From positions 1 through 64,000 of the IMG/VR virus record IMGVR_UViG_3300049433_000110: DNA of 64,000 bases, one strand, 5' to 3'. This document shows, in pieces, positions 44,064 through 51,785 of this stretch (the first letter of the stretch is position 1; each line of letters opens with the position of its first letter). The DNA is from a virus. Below the pieces are notes generated by a model. It saw nothing but the letters and a program-made list of their open reading frames with translations. It ran no database searches and was not told the origin of the DNA. Made by a program: the position numbers and the translations under genes.

Positions 44064-45430
44064 CCTCTTCCTTTTCGACCAACAAGGGCCTCGAGGAGCC
44101 GGCGAGCGGTGACTATGTGAACGCATGGGCTCAGCCCATGAATTCAAATTTCACCGCGATCGATGCTGCTCTCGGTGGCACAACATCGATCTCCGTCACG
44201 GGCATTTCGGCGCCCACGACCACGCTGACTCTTGCCCAATACCGCCCTCCCAACATCGAATTTACCGGAGTCCTGGGAGCTAATCTCAACTACCAAATCC
44301 CGACCGGAGTCGGCGGGATGTGGAGTATCAACAATGCGACGACCGGCGCGTTCAGCCTCTCGTTCTCGATTGCAGCCGGTAACGCGCGGTCGCTGGCTCC
44401 GGGGCGGACGCTGATCATCAGCGACGGCGCCACGGTGGCTCTCGCGACCCAGGGCGGCCAAGGGGGTACGTATACCCCGATATTTGAGTCCGGGTCCGTG
44501 CAGGTGGCCGGTCCCAATGGCGTGCCGCAGGGCTTCGGTGACTTTCAGTGGGGATTTTTACTGCCGAATGCGTCCGGTATCCCGAGCTCAGGGCTACTGG
44601 TCGGGGGCGCTGGCAAGACCCAGGTCGTTCATATCACGGATGCGCAGATTACGGGTCTGAAAGGAATCACCGTCATCCGCACGGCCGGGGATGCCGACAG
44701 CACTCCTGGAAATCCCGGCGCCGATCCCGGTGGCGACCTGCTGGACTTCGCGGGCGCATCATTAAACGGCGGCGGTGGGGCGGCAAAGTATCAGGGAGGT
44801 ACATCGGTCAACAACATTGCCGGCGATGCGACCTTGCAGGGCGGCAACGCAACGGGGACCAATCCCAACGCACAGTCCGGCAATGCCGTTGTCTCGAGCG
44901 GCGTAGTCGGGCAGAAATGCGGTATTGGCGTGATCCTGAGCGCCAATATCCCGCCGGGGGCCGCGGGTACTTCGGTCATTCGGCACCAATTCGGCACGGC
45001 CACCGGGACTATTCTCGTGGTCGATGAGTTTTTCGACGGCTCGAAGTTCCTCTACAACCTGTCTGCCTTTCCGTCCGTCGGTCGCGGTGGCTTCGGTACC
45101 GCCGGACAAGTCGAAATGTCGAATGGGATCAATCAGCCGACCTTTTGGGGTGGATTCGCGCAACTGGCAGGACTTCCCACCGCCACAGTCAACCCCAACG
45201 GAGTCGCCATCCCGCTGTGGTCCGGCTACTCCCTGCAATTCGGCAGTTGTAATCCGAATGGTGGCACGGTCATCGTGACGCTTCCTCAAGCTTTCACGAC
45301 TGTGGGCTCGTTCGTGATCGCAGGCGGTTCCTCTCGCCCCACGCAGCACAACGCCTCGTTTGTCGATCTGGCTCATATCAGCGTCACCAATACGGGCGGC
45401 ACGTCTTACTGGGCTGCCATAGGCAAGTGA
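44060..45430 (+). CDS. Tail fibre protein
   Basis: 456 residues. N-terminal attachment part (EPASGDYVNAWAQPMNSNFT), beta-rich Gly/Asn shaft (about 55-330), C-terminal knob (VTLPQAFTTVGSFVIAGGSS ... GTSYWAAIGK) like the gp53-type fibre tip. It probably binds the host surface. No S74 domain at the end. Confidence 0.7.
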   Translation: MTSSFSTNKGLEEPASGDYVNAWAQPMNSNFTAIDAALGGTTSISVTGISAPTTTLTLAQYRPPNIEFTGVLGANLNYQIPTGVGGMWSINNATTGAFSLSFSIAAGNARSLAPGRTLIISDGATVALATQGGQGGTYTPIFESGSVQVAGPNGVPQGFGDFQWGFLLPNASGIPSSGLLVGGAGKTQVVHITDAQITGLKGITVIRTAGDADSTPGNPGADPGGDLLDFAGASLNGGGGAAKYQGGTSVNNIAGDATLQGGNATGTNPNAQSGNAVVSSGVVGQKCGIGVILSANIPPGAAGTSVIRHQFGTATGTILVVDEFFDGSKFLYNLSAFPSVGRGGFGTAGQVEMSNGINQPTFWGGFAQLAGLPTATVNPNGVAIPLWSGYSLQFGSCNPNGGTVIVTLPQAFTTVGSFVIAGGSSRPTQHNASFVDLAHISVTNTGGTSYWAAIGK

Positions 45431-45470
45431 GTCAGCACATGGTTTACATGAATGCATCATCGGATGCGTG

Positions 45471-45731
45471 ATGCCAGAATGGATCATTCCCGCAATCAGT
45501 CTCATCGTGGGTCTCGTCGGAGGGTGGACCGGCGTGTATGTCGGCATGAAAGTAGGTCAGGCCAAGCTGGAATGGCAGATGGGGCAAGTGCTGGAGCGGA
45601 TCGAAGTGCTGAGTAAACGTTCGAACGCGCACAATGAGGATCTGTTGATGCACGACGTGGAGTTGGACGATGTGATGCGTAATCTCGACATCCCGCGCAA
45701 GAAGCGGCAGAACTGGAGGTTTGAGACGTGA
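45471..45731 (+). CDS. Small membrane coiled-coil protein, lysis region
   Basis: 86 residues from ATG 45471 (GTG 45468 also possible). One N-terminal span (IIPAISLIVGLVGGWTGVYV), then a helical, charged tail (QMGQVLERIEVLSKR). Could be a holin partner or inner spanin-like protein, but no outer partner is seen. Confidence 0.55.
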   Translation: MPEWIIPAISLIVGLVGGWTGVYVGMKVGQAKLEWQMGQVLERIEVLSKRSNAHNEDLLMHDVELDDVMRNLDIPRKKRQNWRFET

Positions 45732-46129
45732 CGGAAGACGAATCCATTCCGCTGCGCGATTACGTCAATGGTCGCTTTGAAGCGCAGGAGAAAGCCGTGG
45801 CGGCAGCACTTGCCGCTCAGGAGAAAGCGGTGGCTGCGGCGCTCACGGCAGCGGATCGGGCCGTGTTGAAAGCGGAGACGGCAACCGAGAAGCGCTTCGA
45901 GAACTCCAACGAGTGGCGCGCGACGGTGGAGACCTTGCAGCGCACGTACATGCCGCGGACTGAGTTTGAGCAGGTGATGAAGGGGCAGACGGAGAAGATC
46001 GACGCACTGACCACGCGCATCAACGCTCGCGATGATCGCGGCAAGGGCATGGGGGAAGTCGTGAGCACGATCATCAGCGTGGTGGCGTTGGCGGCTGCGC
46101 TGGTGGCGATTTTTCGGGTACACCCATGA
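45728..46129 (+). CDS. Coiled-coil protein with C-terminal membrane span
   Basis: 133 residues from GTG 45728. Two tandem copies of AQEKAVAAAL and a further ADRAVLKAE make a coiled coil; a membrane span ends the chain (TIISVVALAAALVAIF). This arrangement occurs next to lysis genes in many phages; function unknown. GTGA and ATGA overlaps to both sides. Confidence 0.6.
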   Translation: MTEDESIPLRDYVNGRFEAQEKAVAAALAAQEKAVAAALTAADRAVLKAETATEKRFENSNEWRATVETLQRTYMPRTEFEQVMKGQTEKIDALTTRINARDDRGKGMGEVVSTIISVVALAAALVAIFRVHP

Positions 46130-46527
46130 GCGCCGTCGATCTCGCACTGCCTCGAGTCGAGCAGGAAGAAGGCTTTCGAGCGCACGTCTATTTCGATACT
46201 CGCCGCTTGGAAACGATCGGGTTTGGCTTCCGAATTAGTGCCGGTATCAGTGAGCGCTGTGCCCGCGCTCTGCTACGAGAGCAGATGGCCGAGCGCCACG
46301 ACGAGCTGATAAAGCTCCCCTGGTACGCAGGACTGGATGAAGCGCGCCAAGGGGTGTGTTTGGACATCGCGATCAATTCGGGTACGACGGGTCTGCTGCG
46401 GTTCGATCGGATGATTGATGCGCTCGAAGTCGGCGACTGGGCGACTGCCGCGGCGGAGTGCAAGGTTTCGAATCCTGAACTCGCTGACCGCTATGCCGCG
46501 CTGGCTCAACTACTGCTGACGGGGTGA
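46126..46527 (+). CDS. Endolysin, T4-lysozyme-like (GH24)
   Basis: 133 residues. The catalytic triad spacing of T4 lysozyme is exact: Glu15, Asp24 and Thr30 (E-x8-D-x5-T), in EEGFRAHVYFDTRRLETIGF. It cuts the glycan strand of peptidoglycan. No signal peptide, so a holin must let it out. Shorter than T4 lysozyme (164) because the C-terminal lobe is trimmed. Confidence 0.9.
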   Translation: MSAVDLALPRVEQEEGFRAHVYFDTRRLETIGFGFRISAGISERCARALLREQMAERHDELIKLPWYAGLDEARQGVCLDIAINSGTTGLLRFDRMIDALEVGDWATAAAECKVSNPELADRYAALAQLLLTG

Positions 46528-46530
46528 AAA

Positions 46531-47055
46531 ATGTCCTTTGGCTCGAAAGCACTTCAGATCCTGCAAACGGTGGCTCCTACGGTGGCTCTGGCGGTCGGCG
46601 GACCGTTTGGACCGCTGGCCAGTGCTGCCATCTCGGCCGCCCTCGGAACGCCCAAAGGCGACGACAAAGCGGCTGAGGCCGCCTTGCTCAGTGCGACCCC
46701 GGACCAACTGCTCGCACTCACGAAGGAGAACGATGCGTTTCAGACCCAGATGAAGACGCTGGGTATCGAGGAGCAGAAGCTCGTCTTCGATGACGTGGCC
46801 AATGCGCGCTCACGCGAGGTTGCGGCCAAGGACAAACTGCCCGCTATCCTGGCGATCTCCGTGACCCTTGGATTTTTCTCAGTCCTGCTGATCATGCTGT
46901 TCAGAGGCGTTCCAGCGACAGGCTCAGAAGCCTTTCTGGTGATGCTGGGCTCGCTCGGCACGGCCTGGGCAGGTGTGATGGGCTATTACTTCGGTAGCTC
47001 GAGTGGATCCGCCAGTAAGACTGACACTATCAACAAGATTGCCGCCGCCAAATGA
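46531..47055 (+). CDS. Holin, three-span GTA_holin-like
   Basis: 174 residues. A hydrophobic start (TVAPTVALAVGGPFGPLASA), a soluble helical part (QKLVFDDVANARSREVAAKD), then two spans (LPAILAISVTLGFFSVLLIM; FLVMLGSLGTAWAGVMGYYF) and a SSSGSASKT end. This is the 3TM holin pattern of gene transfer agents and many phages. It would form the inner-membrane hole for the endolysin. Confidence 0.8.
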   Translation: MSFGSKALQILQTVAPTVALAVGGPFGPLASAAISAALGTPKGDDKAAEAALLSATPDQLLALTKENDAFQTQMKTLGIEEQKLVFDDVANARSREVAAKDKLPAILAISVTLGFFSVLLIMLFRGVPATGSEAFLVMLGSLGTAWAGVMGYYFGSSSGSASKTDTINKIAAAK

Positions 47056-47330
47056 CCGCATGGGACGCCACCTACAGCCACAACGTCCTACTGGCGCTGG
47101 ATCTCTTCGGTGCACTGGTGATTTTCAACGTCTCGGGTATCTCGATCAGCACCCTGTCGGGGATGGTCCGCGATGGCAAGGACGCGCCACTCAAGCTGTG
47201 GAAATGGCAAAAGGCGGCATTGCGCTGGCTCGAACCGAGGCTGGGTCGAGCTCACGTGACGGGCGCACTCAAAGCCGATCGCGCACGGGCGCAGTTCGTT
47301 CTCGATAACACTCCAGGAGCTACGCCATGA
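47052..47330 (+). CDS. Small membrane-associated lysis-region protein
   Basis: 92 residues (ATGA overlap). One moderately hydrophobic segment (HNVLLALDLFGALVIFNVSG), then a basic helix. No function known. Confidence 0.6.
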   Translation: MTAWDATYSHNVLLALDLFGALVIFNVSGISISTLSGMVRDGKDAPLKLWKWQKAALRWLEPRLGRAHVTGALKADRARAQFVLDNTPGATP

Positions 47331-47512
47331 TCTCAATGCTGCTCGTTGCCTTCATCGTCCTGTGTATCGTCGGACTGATACTTTGGGGCGTGAATCAAAT
47401 CCCCGGTATCCCACAAATCATCAAGGTGGTCATTTATGTGATTGTGGGTGTCGTTTTACTATTATGGCTGCTGCAGTTCGTGCAGGGCGGACACTCATTC
47501 AACATTCACTGA
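47327..47512 (+). CDS. Two-span small membrane protein, holin-like
   Basis: 61 residues (ATGA overlap). Two spans around a short loop: LLVAFIVLCIVGLILWGV, then IIKVVIYVIVGVVLLLWLL. Typical of small second holins or antiholins. Confidence 0.65.
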   Translation: MISMLLVAFIVLCIVGLILWGVNQIPGIPQIIKVVIYVIVGVVLLLWLLQFVQGGHSFNIH

Positions 47513-47519
47513 GAATCCC

Positions 47520-48188
47520 ATGAAAAAGCTCATCGCCTTACTGCTTCTGCCGCTCACCGCGCTAGCCCAGACCACGGTAACCATCCCTGCCAGGGTCATC
47601 ACGATCCCGCAGCAGGTGATCACGATCCCTGCCCAAACCCTCGTAGTCAGCACCACAACCCCGCCTGTGACCTGTGTGGCGCCCCAGGTGCTGACCAATG
47701 GCGTGTGCACGACACCGGTCGTTACTGCACCCGGGACGTTCTGGCTGTTTAACAACGGCGCGTTCGCAGGTGCGGGTGACTACTCCTATGGCAGCGGTAC
47801 GGTCACCTACGGCAAGCCTCCCAGCGGCGTCGTGACCGTGAGCGGCGATGAAGGCTGGCAACCGCGCATGCCGGGAGACGATTTCAACGCGACCGGGTAC
47901 AACTTCATCACGGTGTCCATCAAGCCGACGCAGGCGGGCAATACGTGGATCACCGGGGCGGAGATGATCGGCGACATTCCGTTTCCCGGCTGCCCTACCG
48001 CACCGAGCATCATGAAGTACGGCCCGAATCCTGCCGTCGTGGGTGTGTGGAATACGTACAAGATCCCGCTCTCGGCCTACTGCATCACGCCGGCCCTGCA
48101 TCCCTACAAAGTGATGTTCCTCGAGCAGAGCTCCACGAATAAGGCGGGGAATTCGGTTGCCTTCAATGCGCTGGGCTTCGTGCCATAG
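47520..48188 (+). CDS. Secreted CBM-like protein
   Basis: 222 residues from ATG 47520. A clear signal peptide (MKKLIALLLLPLTALAQ), then three copies of a VITIPxQ-type repeat (residues 18-42), then a jelly-roll with TFWLFNNGAFAGAGDYSYG and NTYKIPLSAYCI near the end, like sugar-binding modules. Last rightward gene; it stands apart from the virion genes. Possibly an exported moron that binds a surface glycan. Confidence 0.65.
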   Translation: MKKLIALLLLPLTALAQTTVTIPARVITIPQQVITIPAQTLVVSTTTPPVTCVAPQVLTNGVCTTPVVTAPGTFWLFNNGAFAGAGDYSYGSGTVTYGKPPSGVVTVSGDEGWQPRMPGDDFNATGYNFITVSIKPTQAGNTWITGAEMIGDIPFPGCPTAPSIMKYGPNPAVVGVWNTYKIPLSAYCITPALHPYKVMFLEQSSTNKAGNSVAFNALGFVP

Positions 48189-48278
48189 ATATTTATTTTC
48201 ACTAAGCGTACCCAATTCCCCTTCTCGTGGCGTCTATATAGATAGGGACTAAGGAGCCAGGGAGGGCGCTCTCCTCCG
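48189..48278. other. Convergent junction of late and early transcripts
   Basis: Ninety bases between the last rightward gene and the end of the leftward operon. It has a GGAG/CTCC stem near 48262-48275 and an A+T-rich start, but no hairpin with a T-run on either strand. A terminator is expected here; none is clear. Confidence 0.4.
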
Positions 48279-48401
48279 CTATGACCGGGTCTCTTGGATC
48301 AATTGCGCAATTCTCGACCGCGCGATAGCTGCCCAATCTCGGTGAGTGGCGGCGATATAACCCCAGTAGTGGATTGCCTGCTCACGTTCATAGTCGCTCA
48401 C
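48279..48401 (-). CDS. Last small ORF of the leftward operon
   Basis: 40 residues from GTG 48401 (GTGA overlap with the next gene up), DYEREQAIHYWGYIAATHRD. The only support is the overlap and a natural composition. Confidence 0.45.
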   Translation of the reverse strand: MSDYEREQAIHYWGYIAATHRDWAAIARSRIAQLIQETRS

Positions 48402-48724
48402 GACTGATCCGCTCCTCGACGCAGAGCGGGCGGTTCTGGCACGCGCATCAACTGCCAACCGGCGGGGATGGTGTCTCCTGGCGTCCAGATGCGCTGGAGG
48501 GTCACGACGTCGCCTGGCAGTAGCGACGTGAGGCGAGCAACGGGGCGTTTGTTCCAAGCGGCAACCGCAACGCCTTTCCCCTCACGCTCGATGGTCGGAC
48601 CAACCTCACAATCCTGATGTGGGCATGAGACGATCCACCATGCGGCATCGTTGTGAGCCTGAATCAAATCAGGCTGTAGCCCGCAGAATGGGCATGGGAG
48701 TAGCTCATTTAGTGTTGTAGACAT
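48398..48724 (-). CDS. Lar-like restriction-alleviation protein
   Basis: 108 residues from ATG 48724. It follows the Lar pattern: LPCPFCG (Cys11, Cys14), a second pair at Cys34 and Cys39, and AAWNKR at 55-60. Lar proteins of lambdoid phages weaken type I restriction by changing the host enzyme's modification balance. The family also contains many proteins of unknown role, so the function is probable only. C-terminal 45 residues are an added part. Confidence 0.7.
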   Translation of the reverse strand: MSTTLNELLPCPFCGLQPDLIQAHNDAAWWIVSCPHQDCEVGPTIEREGKGVAVAAWNKRPVARLTSLLPGDVVTLQRIWTPGDTIPAGWQLMRVPEPPALRRGADQS

Positions 48725-48807
48725 CGAATCACCACGCAGGCCGAAAGCCAGCCAAATATTGCGCCATAGAAGAATGACCAGCCAATTGCGCGCCATTCAA
48801 AGTCCAT
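48709..48807 (-). CDS. 32-residue membrane peptide
   Basis: MDFEWRAIGWSFF then a hydrophobic span (YGAIFGWLSACVVI). Overlaps both neighbours (16 and 11 bases). GGAGAG about 12 bases upstream. Confidence 0.45.
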   Translation of the reverse strand: MDFEWRAIGWSFFYGAIFGWLSACVVIRCLQH

Positions 48808-48910
48808 CGGAGGTTCTCTCCGCGTGCCATCGGCGGTACATCATGAGCAGGCATCGCCAATAGATCCAGCAAAGCCAAATGTTGGCTAGGGTCTCCATGT
48901 CGCTACTCAC
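48797..48910 (-). CDS. 37-residue peptide with hydrophobic start
   Basis: GTG 48910 overlaps the previous stop (GTGA); ATG 48898 gives 33 residues. Aromatic hydrophobic stretch (LANIWLCWIYWRCLLMMY), then a basic tail. Membrane insertion likely. Confidence 0.45.
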   Translation of the reverse strand: MSSDMETLANIWLCWIYWRCLLMMYRRWHAERTSDGL

Positions 48911-49584
48911 GATGGGTCTCCCGATTTCTCTGGATCGTTTGGCGCAGCTGATTCGGTCAGCAATCGCTTGAGCTCGTCGTGAAAGTAGGAGCCGGGACTA
49001 ATCGGCACATCCGCACCCAGCGCCTTCAGGGCGTTTTCGAGCAGCGGACGCAACTCGTGTGGCGGCCCGTTGGGATCGACAGGTAACGGTTCGTCGGCTG
49101 GCTGTTTGTTCCCCAAGGCATCCCGGGCCATCTGCGGAAGTTCCGGACATTCGTTGCTGTCAGCAATCTCTTGAAGCGCCATCCTCAACCTGACGTTCTC
49201 AGCATGCAGCGACGTTTGCGCCGCGTCCTGCAAGTCGATCAGGCTATTCTTGCGCTCGACCTCCAGCGCATAGTTCGCCAAGCCTTCCTCGGCCAGGCTC
49301 AGGTTGCCGCGCAGTTGCTCTTTGTCGAGCACGAGTCTCTCAACGACATTTGCGGCCTGCGCGACAAGAGACTGCAGCACTAGATGGCTCGCCGCAGACC
49401 CCAGTGCAGCGACACCCTCGAGTTGCGCCTGGAAAGAGACATACTCCCTTACCACAGAACGCTTATGCTGCTTGGCAGGGCACGAATCTGCATGCGGCTG
49501 CCAGTGCTCGGCCTTGCAGGTGCATTCACCTGTCATAACGCGCCTTGGCCAATTCCCGCTCAGCGGCGATTCCGTCATCCTCAT
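48907..49584 (-). CDS. Coiled-coil early protein with N-terminal Cys cluster
   Basis: 225 residues from ATG 49584 (ATG 49536 also good). CTCKAEHWQPHADSCPA near the start could bind zinc. A long coiled coil follows (KEQLRGNLSLAEEGLANYAL). Similar Cys-His start plus coil proteins are common in phage early regions; function unknown. Confidence 0.6.
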   Translation of the reverse strand: MRMTESPLSGNWPRRVMTGECTCKAEHWQPHADSCPAKQHKRSVVREYVSFQAQLEGVAALGSAASHLVLQSLVAQAANVVERLVLDKEQLRGNLSLAEEGLANYALEVERKNSLIDLQDAAQTSLHAENVRLRMALQEIADSNECPELPQMARDALGNKQPADEPLPVDPNGPPHELRPLLENALKALGADVPISPGSYFHDELKRLLTESAAPNDPEKSGDPS

Positions 49585-49587
49585 TTG

Positions 49588-49842
49588 TCATGTGTGCGAC
49601 TCCAGCGGTAGGTACTTGCCAGAGTCGTTCAGGAAGCACGCCTCGGCTCGATATGGCCACTCGGCCGCCCGATTCCGCGCGTAGTCCTTCGCCTCGTCCG
49701 CGCTGGTGAAAATCTCCGGTGGCGTGCTGCCGGGCTTCACCTCACTGCGGTCCACCCATTCGGTGATGACCCCATAGGACCAGTTTCCCATTCCGGACAA
49801 CTGGCGCCACGGCAATACGACGTAACGCAGAATGCAGTTCAT
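49588..49842 (-). CDS. Small early protein
   Basis: 84 residues from ATG 49842 with GGGAGGGAGAAG directly upstream. Pattern of a compact alpha/beta domain (EIFTSADEAKDYARNRAAEW). Function unknown. Confidence 0.65.
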   Translation of the reverse strand: MNCILRYVVLPWRQLSGMGNWSYGVITEWVDRSEVKPGSTPPEIFTSADEAKDYARNRAAEWPYRAEACFLNDSGKYLPLESHT

Positions 49843-49891
49843 TTCTTCTCCCTCCCGGAAGGTCGGCCTCTCCCACGTTTCGGCGCGCTGC

Positions 49892-50071
49892 TCACTGAGT
49901 CGGGTCCAATGCAGCGGCGAGATTCGTCTCAGCCTCTTCCCGCGTTCGCAGGTTGCCGCCGTCGTTGAAATCCTGGCCGAGCGCATCGGAAATCTGCCAG
50001 CGCCAGAAACCGCCCTCCTCGAAGACCTTCTTCTCGACCACTTCTCGACCATTGATCTTGTCCATCTTCAT
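49892..50071 (-). CDS. Small early protein, 59 residues
   Basis: ATG 50071 (or 50065). Basic start (MKMDKINGREVVEKK), then WRWQISDALGQ and a helical end. Natural composition; function unknown. Confidence 0.6.
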   Translation of the reverse strand: MKMDKINGREVVEKKVFEEGGFWRWQISDALGQDFNDGGNLRTREEAETNLAAALDPTQ

Positions 50072-50082
50072 CTCCCACGTGC

Positions 50083-50232
50083 TTATTTCGCATTCCTCCG
50101 CTTCGCCAAACGCTCTGCATACCGTTTAATCAGAGGCCAGTCCTTCGGGTGAGCCCAAACCTCGTGCGGCTTGAGCCCTTCCTCCCGGCGCCTGGCGCGT
50201 AGTTCGGCCAGGCGTTCGGCTCCAGTCTTCAT
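50083..50232 (-). CDS. Small basic helical protein
   Basis: 49 residues from ATG 50232. AERLAELRARRREEGLK, then EVWAHPKDWPLIKRYAERL: resembles small ribbon-helix-helix or DNA-binding proteins of phages. Starts at the stop of the next gene up. Confidence 0.5.
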   Translation of the reverse strand: MKTGAERLAELRARRREEGLKPHEVWAHPKDWPLIKRYAERLAKRRNAK

Positions 50233-50513
50233 CAGTACGCAAACATCGTTGTCTGCGACAGGTCCGGAGTGACGTTCCAAGGATCGCCAATCACGGGGCT
50301 GTGAACGCCGTCAATGCGCTCGCGGACCTGCGTCGCAATCGACTTGCCTTTCCAGAACTGAGCGCGGGCGCGATACATGGCCGCGTCAGCTTCCTGCTTG
50401 TCGAGGTCAGCACAGGTTCCGCACCGATGGCCGCAGTGCGGAATTGCATCAGGACCCGTGAACACATACATGCCGTGAGCACATTTAGCGGCAGTTCGAA
50501 CTGTGGAAAGCAT
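50232..50513 (-). CDS. Cys/His small early protein behind a regulated promoter
   Basis: 93 residues from ATG 50513 with a strong GTAAGGAG upstream. CAHGMYVF and HCGHRCGTCAD could bind zinc, then a helix (EADAAMYRARAQFWKGK). First gene behind the 50539-50567 promoter. Confidence 0.65.
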   Translation of the reverse strand: MLSTVRTAAKCAHGMYVFTGPDAIPHCGHRCGTCADLDKQEADAAMYRARAQFWKGKSIATQVRERIDGVHSPVIGDPWNVTPDLSQTTMFAY

Positions 50514-50538
50514 GTCGATCTCCTTACTTGGTGATGCC

Positions 50539-50567
50539 AATCTATCACCGTTACTGGTAACGGTCAA
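50539..50567 (-). promoter_or_regulatory. Leftward promoter with palindromic operator in the spacer
   Basis: Minus strand: TTGACC (plus 50562-50567) and TAGATT (50539-50544) are exactly 17 bases apart. An 18-bp inverted repeat with 8-bp perfect arms (ACCGTTAC-2-GTAACGGT, 50547-50564) fills the spacer and touches the -35. A repressor there would block RNA polymerase. It should drive 50513 down to 48279. Confidence 0.75.
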
Positions 50568-50570
50568 GTA

Positions 50571-50903
50571 CTACCTCGCACTTTCTGGAGCTGATCCCAC
50601 GGTTCTCTCGGTCGGTTCGTTCCCGGCCTGAAACCCCACGCGATCAAACTCCCAATGCGCAGGCATCTCGACTCGCCCATAACTGTCTGTCTGCGCTCGA
50701 TTGTGCTGACAGCGGATGTAGTAGCTTCCTGCGCCCTGGGAGAATAAGTCTCCCTCAAGTGCTTCGGCTGCCAGATCCTGCTCGATCGCATCGACCTCGC
50801 CCGAACGAATCGCTCCGCTAATACCCGTGATTAGAGGAGGCATATCCGGATCGCTGGTATAGAAAACCTCGATCCTCAACCTGTTCGTGATCCAGTTATT
50901 CAC
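50571..50903 (-). CDS. Small early protein
   Basis: 110 residues. First part is a beta strand plus turn (ITNRLRIEVFYTSDPD), then helix and strands; a compact fold is likely. Overlaps the next gene up by eight bases. Function unknown. Confidence 0.6.
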   Translation of the reverse strand: MNNWITNRLRIEVFYTSDPDMPPLITGISGAIRSGEVDAIEQDLAAEALEGDLFSQGAGSYYIRCQHNRAQTDSYGRVEMPAHWEFDRVGFQAGNEPTERTVGSAPESAR

Positions 50904-51120
50904 CGGGAGTTGCTCCTGCGCTGTCCGAGGACAGTTTGAGTTCGTGGCCGAGCGTTGCTATCTGAACCATCTGCTCGCCTAGCTGGCGCACTGCATCAGC
51001 GGCGATCACCAGAAAGCGAGCATCGATATCTGGCGTCCGGCTCGGCTTGCGGTCCGCGATCTGCACAGCAATCCGCTCGAGGTGATCAGCCAGAGCGTTG
51101 AACTTGTGGTTAGTTTCCAT
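50896..51120 (-). CDS. Small helical early protein
   Basis: 74 residues from ATG 51120. Helical (FNALADHLERIAVQIADRK; AADAVRQLGEQMVQIATLGH). Overlaps the next gene by 11 bases. Confidence 0.55.
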   Translation of the reverse strand: METNHKFNALADHLERIAVQIADRKPSRTPDIDARFLVIAADAVRQLGEQMVQIATLGHELKLSSDSAGATPGE

Positions 51121-51322
51121 TGACCGGTGTCCATTTGAGCCAAGCATCGCGTTCTGCCCGCACTTCAGTGACGATCTCATCGCGCGACTTCTGTCGGCCA
51201 TTGGGATGCTTGTTGAACGGGTTGACGGTCTGCATGAAGGTGCGTGTCAGTTGCCGTGGCTTACCGTTCTCGGTCCAGCGCCGCGTGCCTTTGACCTTCA
51301 CCTCTTCGAATGTGATTCTCAT
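51110..51322 (-). CDS. Small basic early protein
   Basis: 70 residues from ATG 51322 (ATGA overlap). Strand then basic helix (VKVKGTRRWTENGKPRQL; RDEIVTEVRAERDAWLK). May bind nucleic acid. Function unknown. Confidence 0.55.
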   Translation of the reverse strand: MRITFEEVKVKGTRRWTENGKPRQLTRTFMQTVNPFNKHPNGRQKSRDEIVTEVRAERDAWLKWTPVNGN

Positions 51323-51540
51323 GGTTGTTGCTCGCAGGATGTAATCGTGCACCGTCCCGCGTGCCCGCCGGTGGGTGTTTTGTGCATGCCGTGCTCGACG
51401 GGTAGCCCCTGGTGGCACAGCACGCAGAAGGGCATCTGTCCGCACTCGCTCACGAAGAAAGCGGCGCAGTCGCGGCAGAACGGCTCGTAAAAGCCTGTTG
51501 GGGCGCCACAGCCGGCACAGAGGATGCGCGGGCCGTTCAT
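51319..51540 (-). CDS. Small double zinc-ribbon-like protein
   Basis: 73 residues from ATG 51540. CAGC (9-12), CRDC (22-25), then CVLC (39-42) and a later Cys/His cluster, pairs spaced as in a zinc ribbon. Part of a run of Cys-rich proteins. Confidence 0.6.
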   Translation of the reverse strand: MNGPRILCAGCGAPTGFYEPFCRDCAAFFVSECGQMPFCVLCHQGLPVEHGMHKTPTGGHAGRCTITSCEQQP

Positions 51541-51785
51541 CAATACTCCGGCCGGCAAATAGGGCAACCCATCCAGCCGCCTTCGCCCTCGCAGATGTCG
51601 CAGCATATGTTGTCTTCCGGGTCCAGACAGCAGCAGCAATCCTCGCCACAGTCGTGACCGTCGACGCCTTCGCCAAGGCACTGGGTGCATTCCTGCCACT
51701 CCAGTTCAGTGCCGCACGGGCAGACCTTGCAGTCATCAACTGGATCGCCGAGCGGACGATCGCCGCCAGTCATCAGGATTGTCAC
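51540..51785 (-). CDS. Cys-rich DnaJ-type zinc-finger protein
   Basis: 81 residues from GTG 51785 (GTGA overlap). Six or more CxxC or CxC pairs, several in CxxCxGxG form (CTQCLGEG, CCDICEGEG), as in the DnaJ zinc-finger. Could act as a binding scaffold; no J domain is present. Confidence 0.65.
   Translation of the reverse strand: MTILMTGGDRPLGDPVDDCKVCPCGTELEWQECTQCLGEGVDGHDCGEDCCCCLDPEDNICCDICEGEGGWMGCPICRPEY

Noticed and set aside
48189-48278. Bidirectional terminator between late and early operons
   Set aside because: Expected by position, but the GGAG/CTCC stem is short and no T-run follows on either strand.
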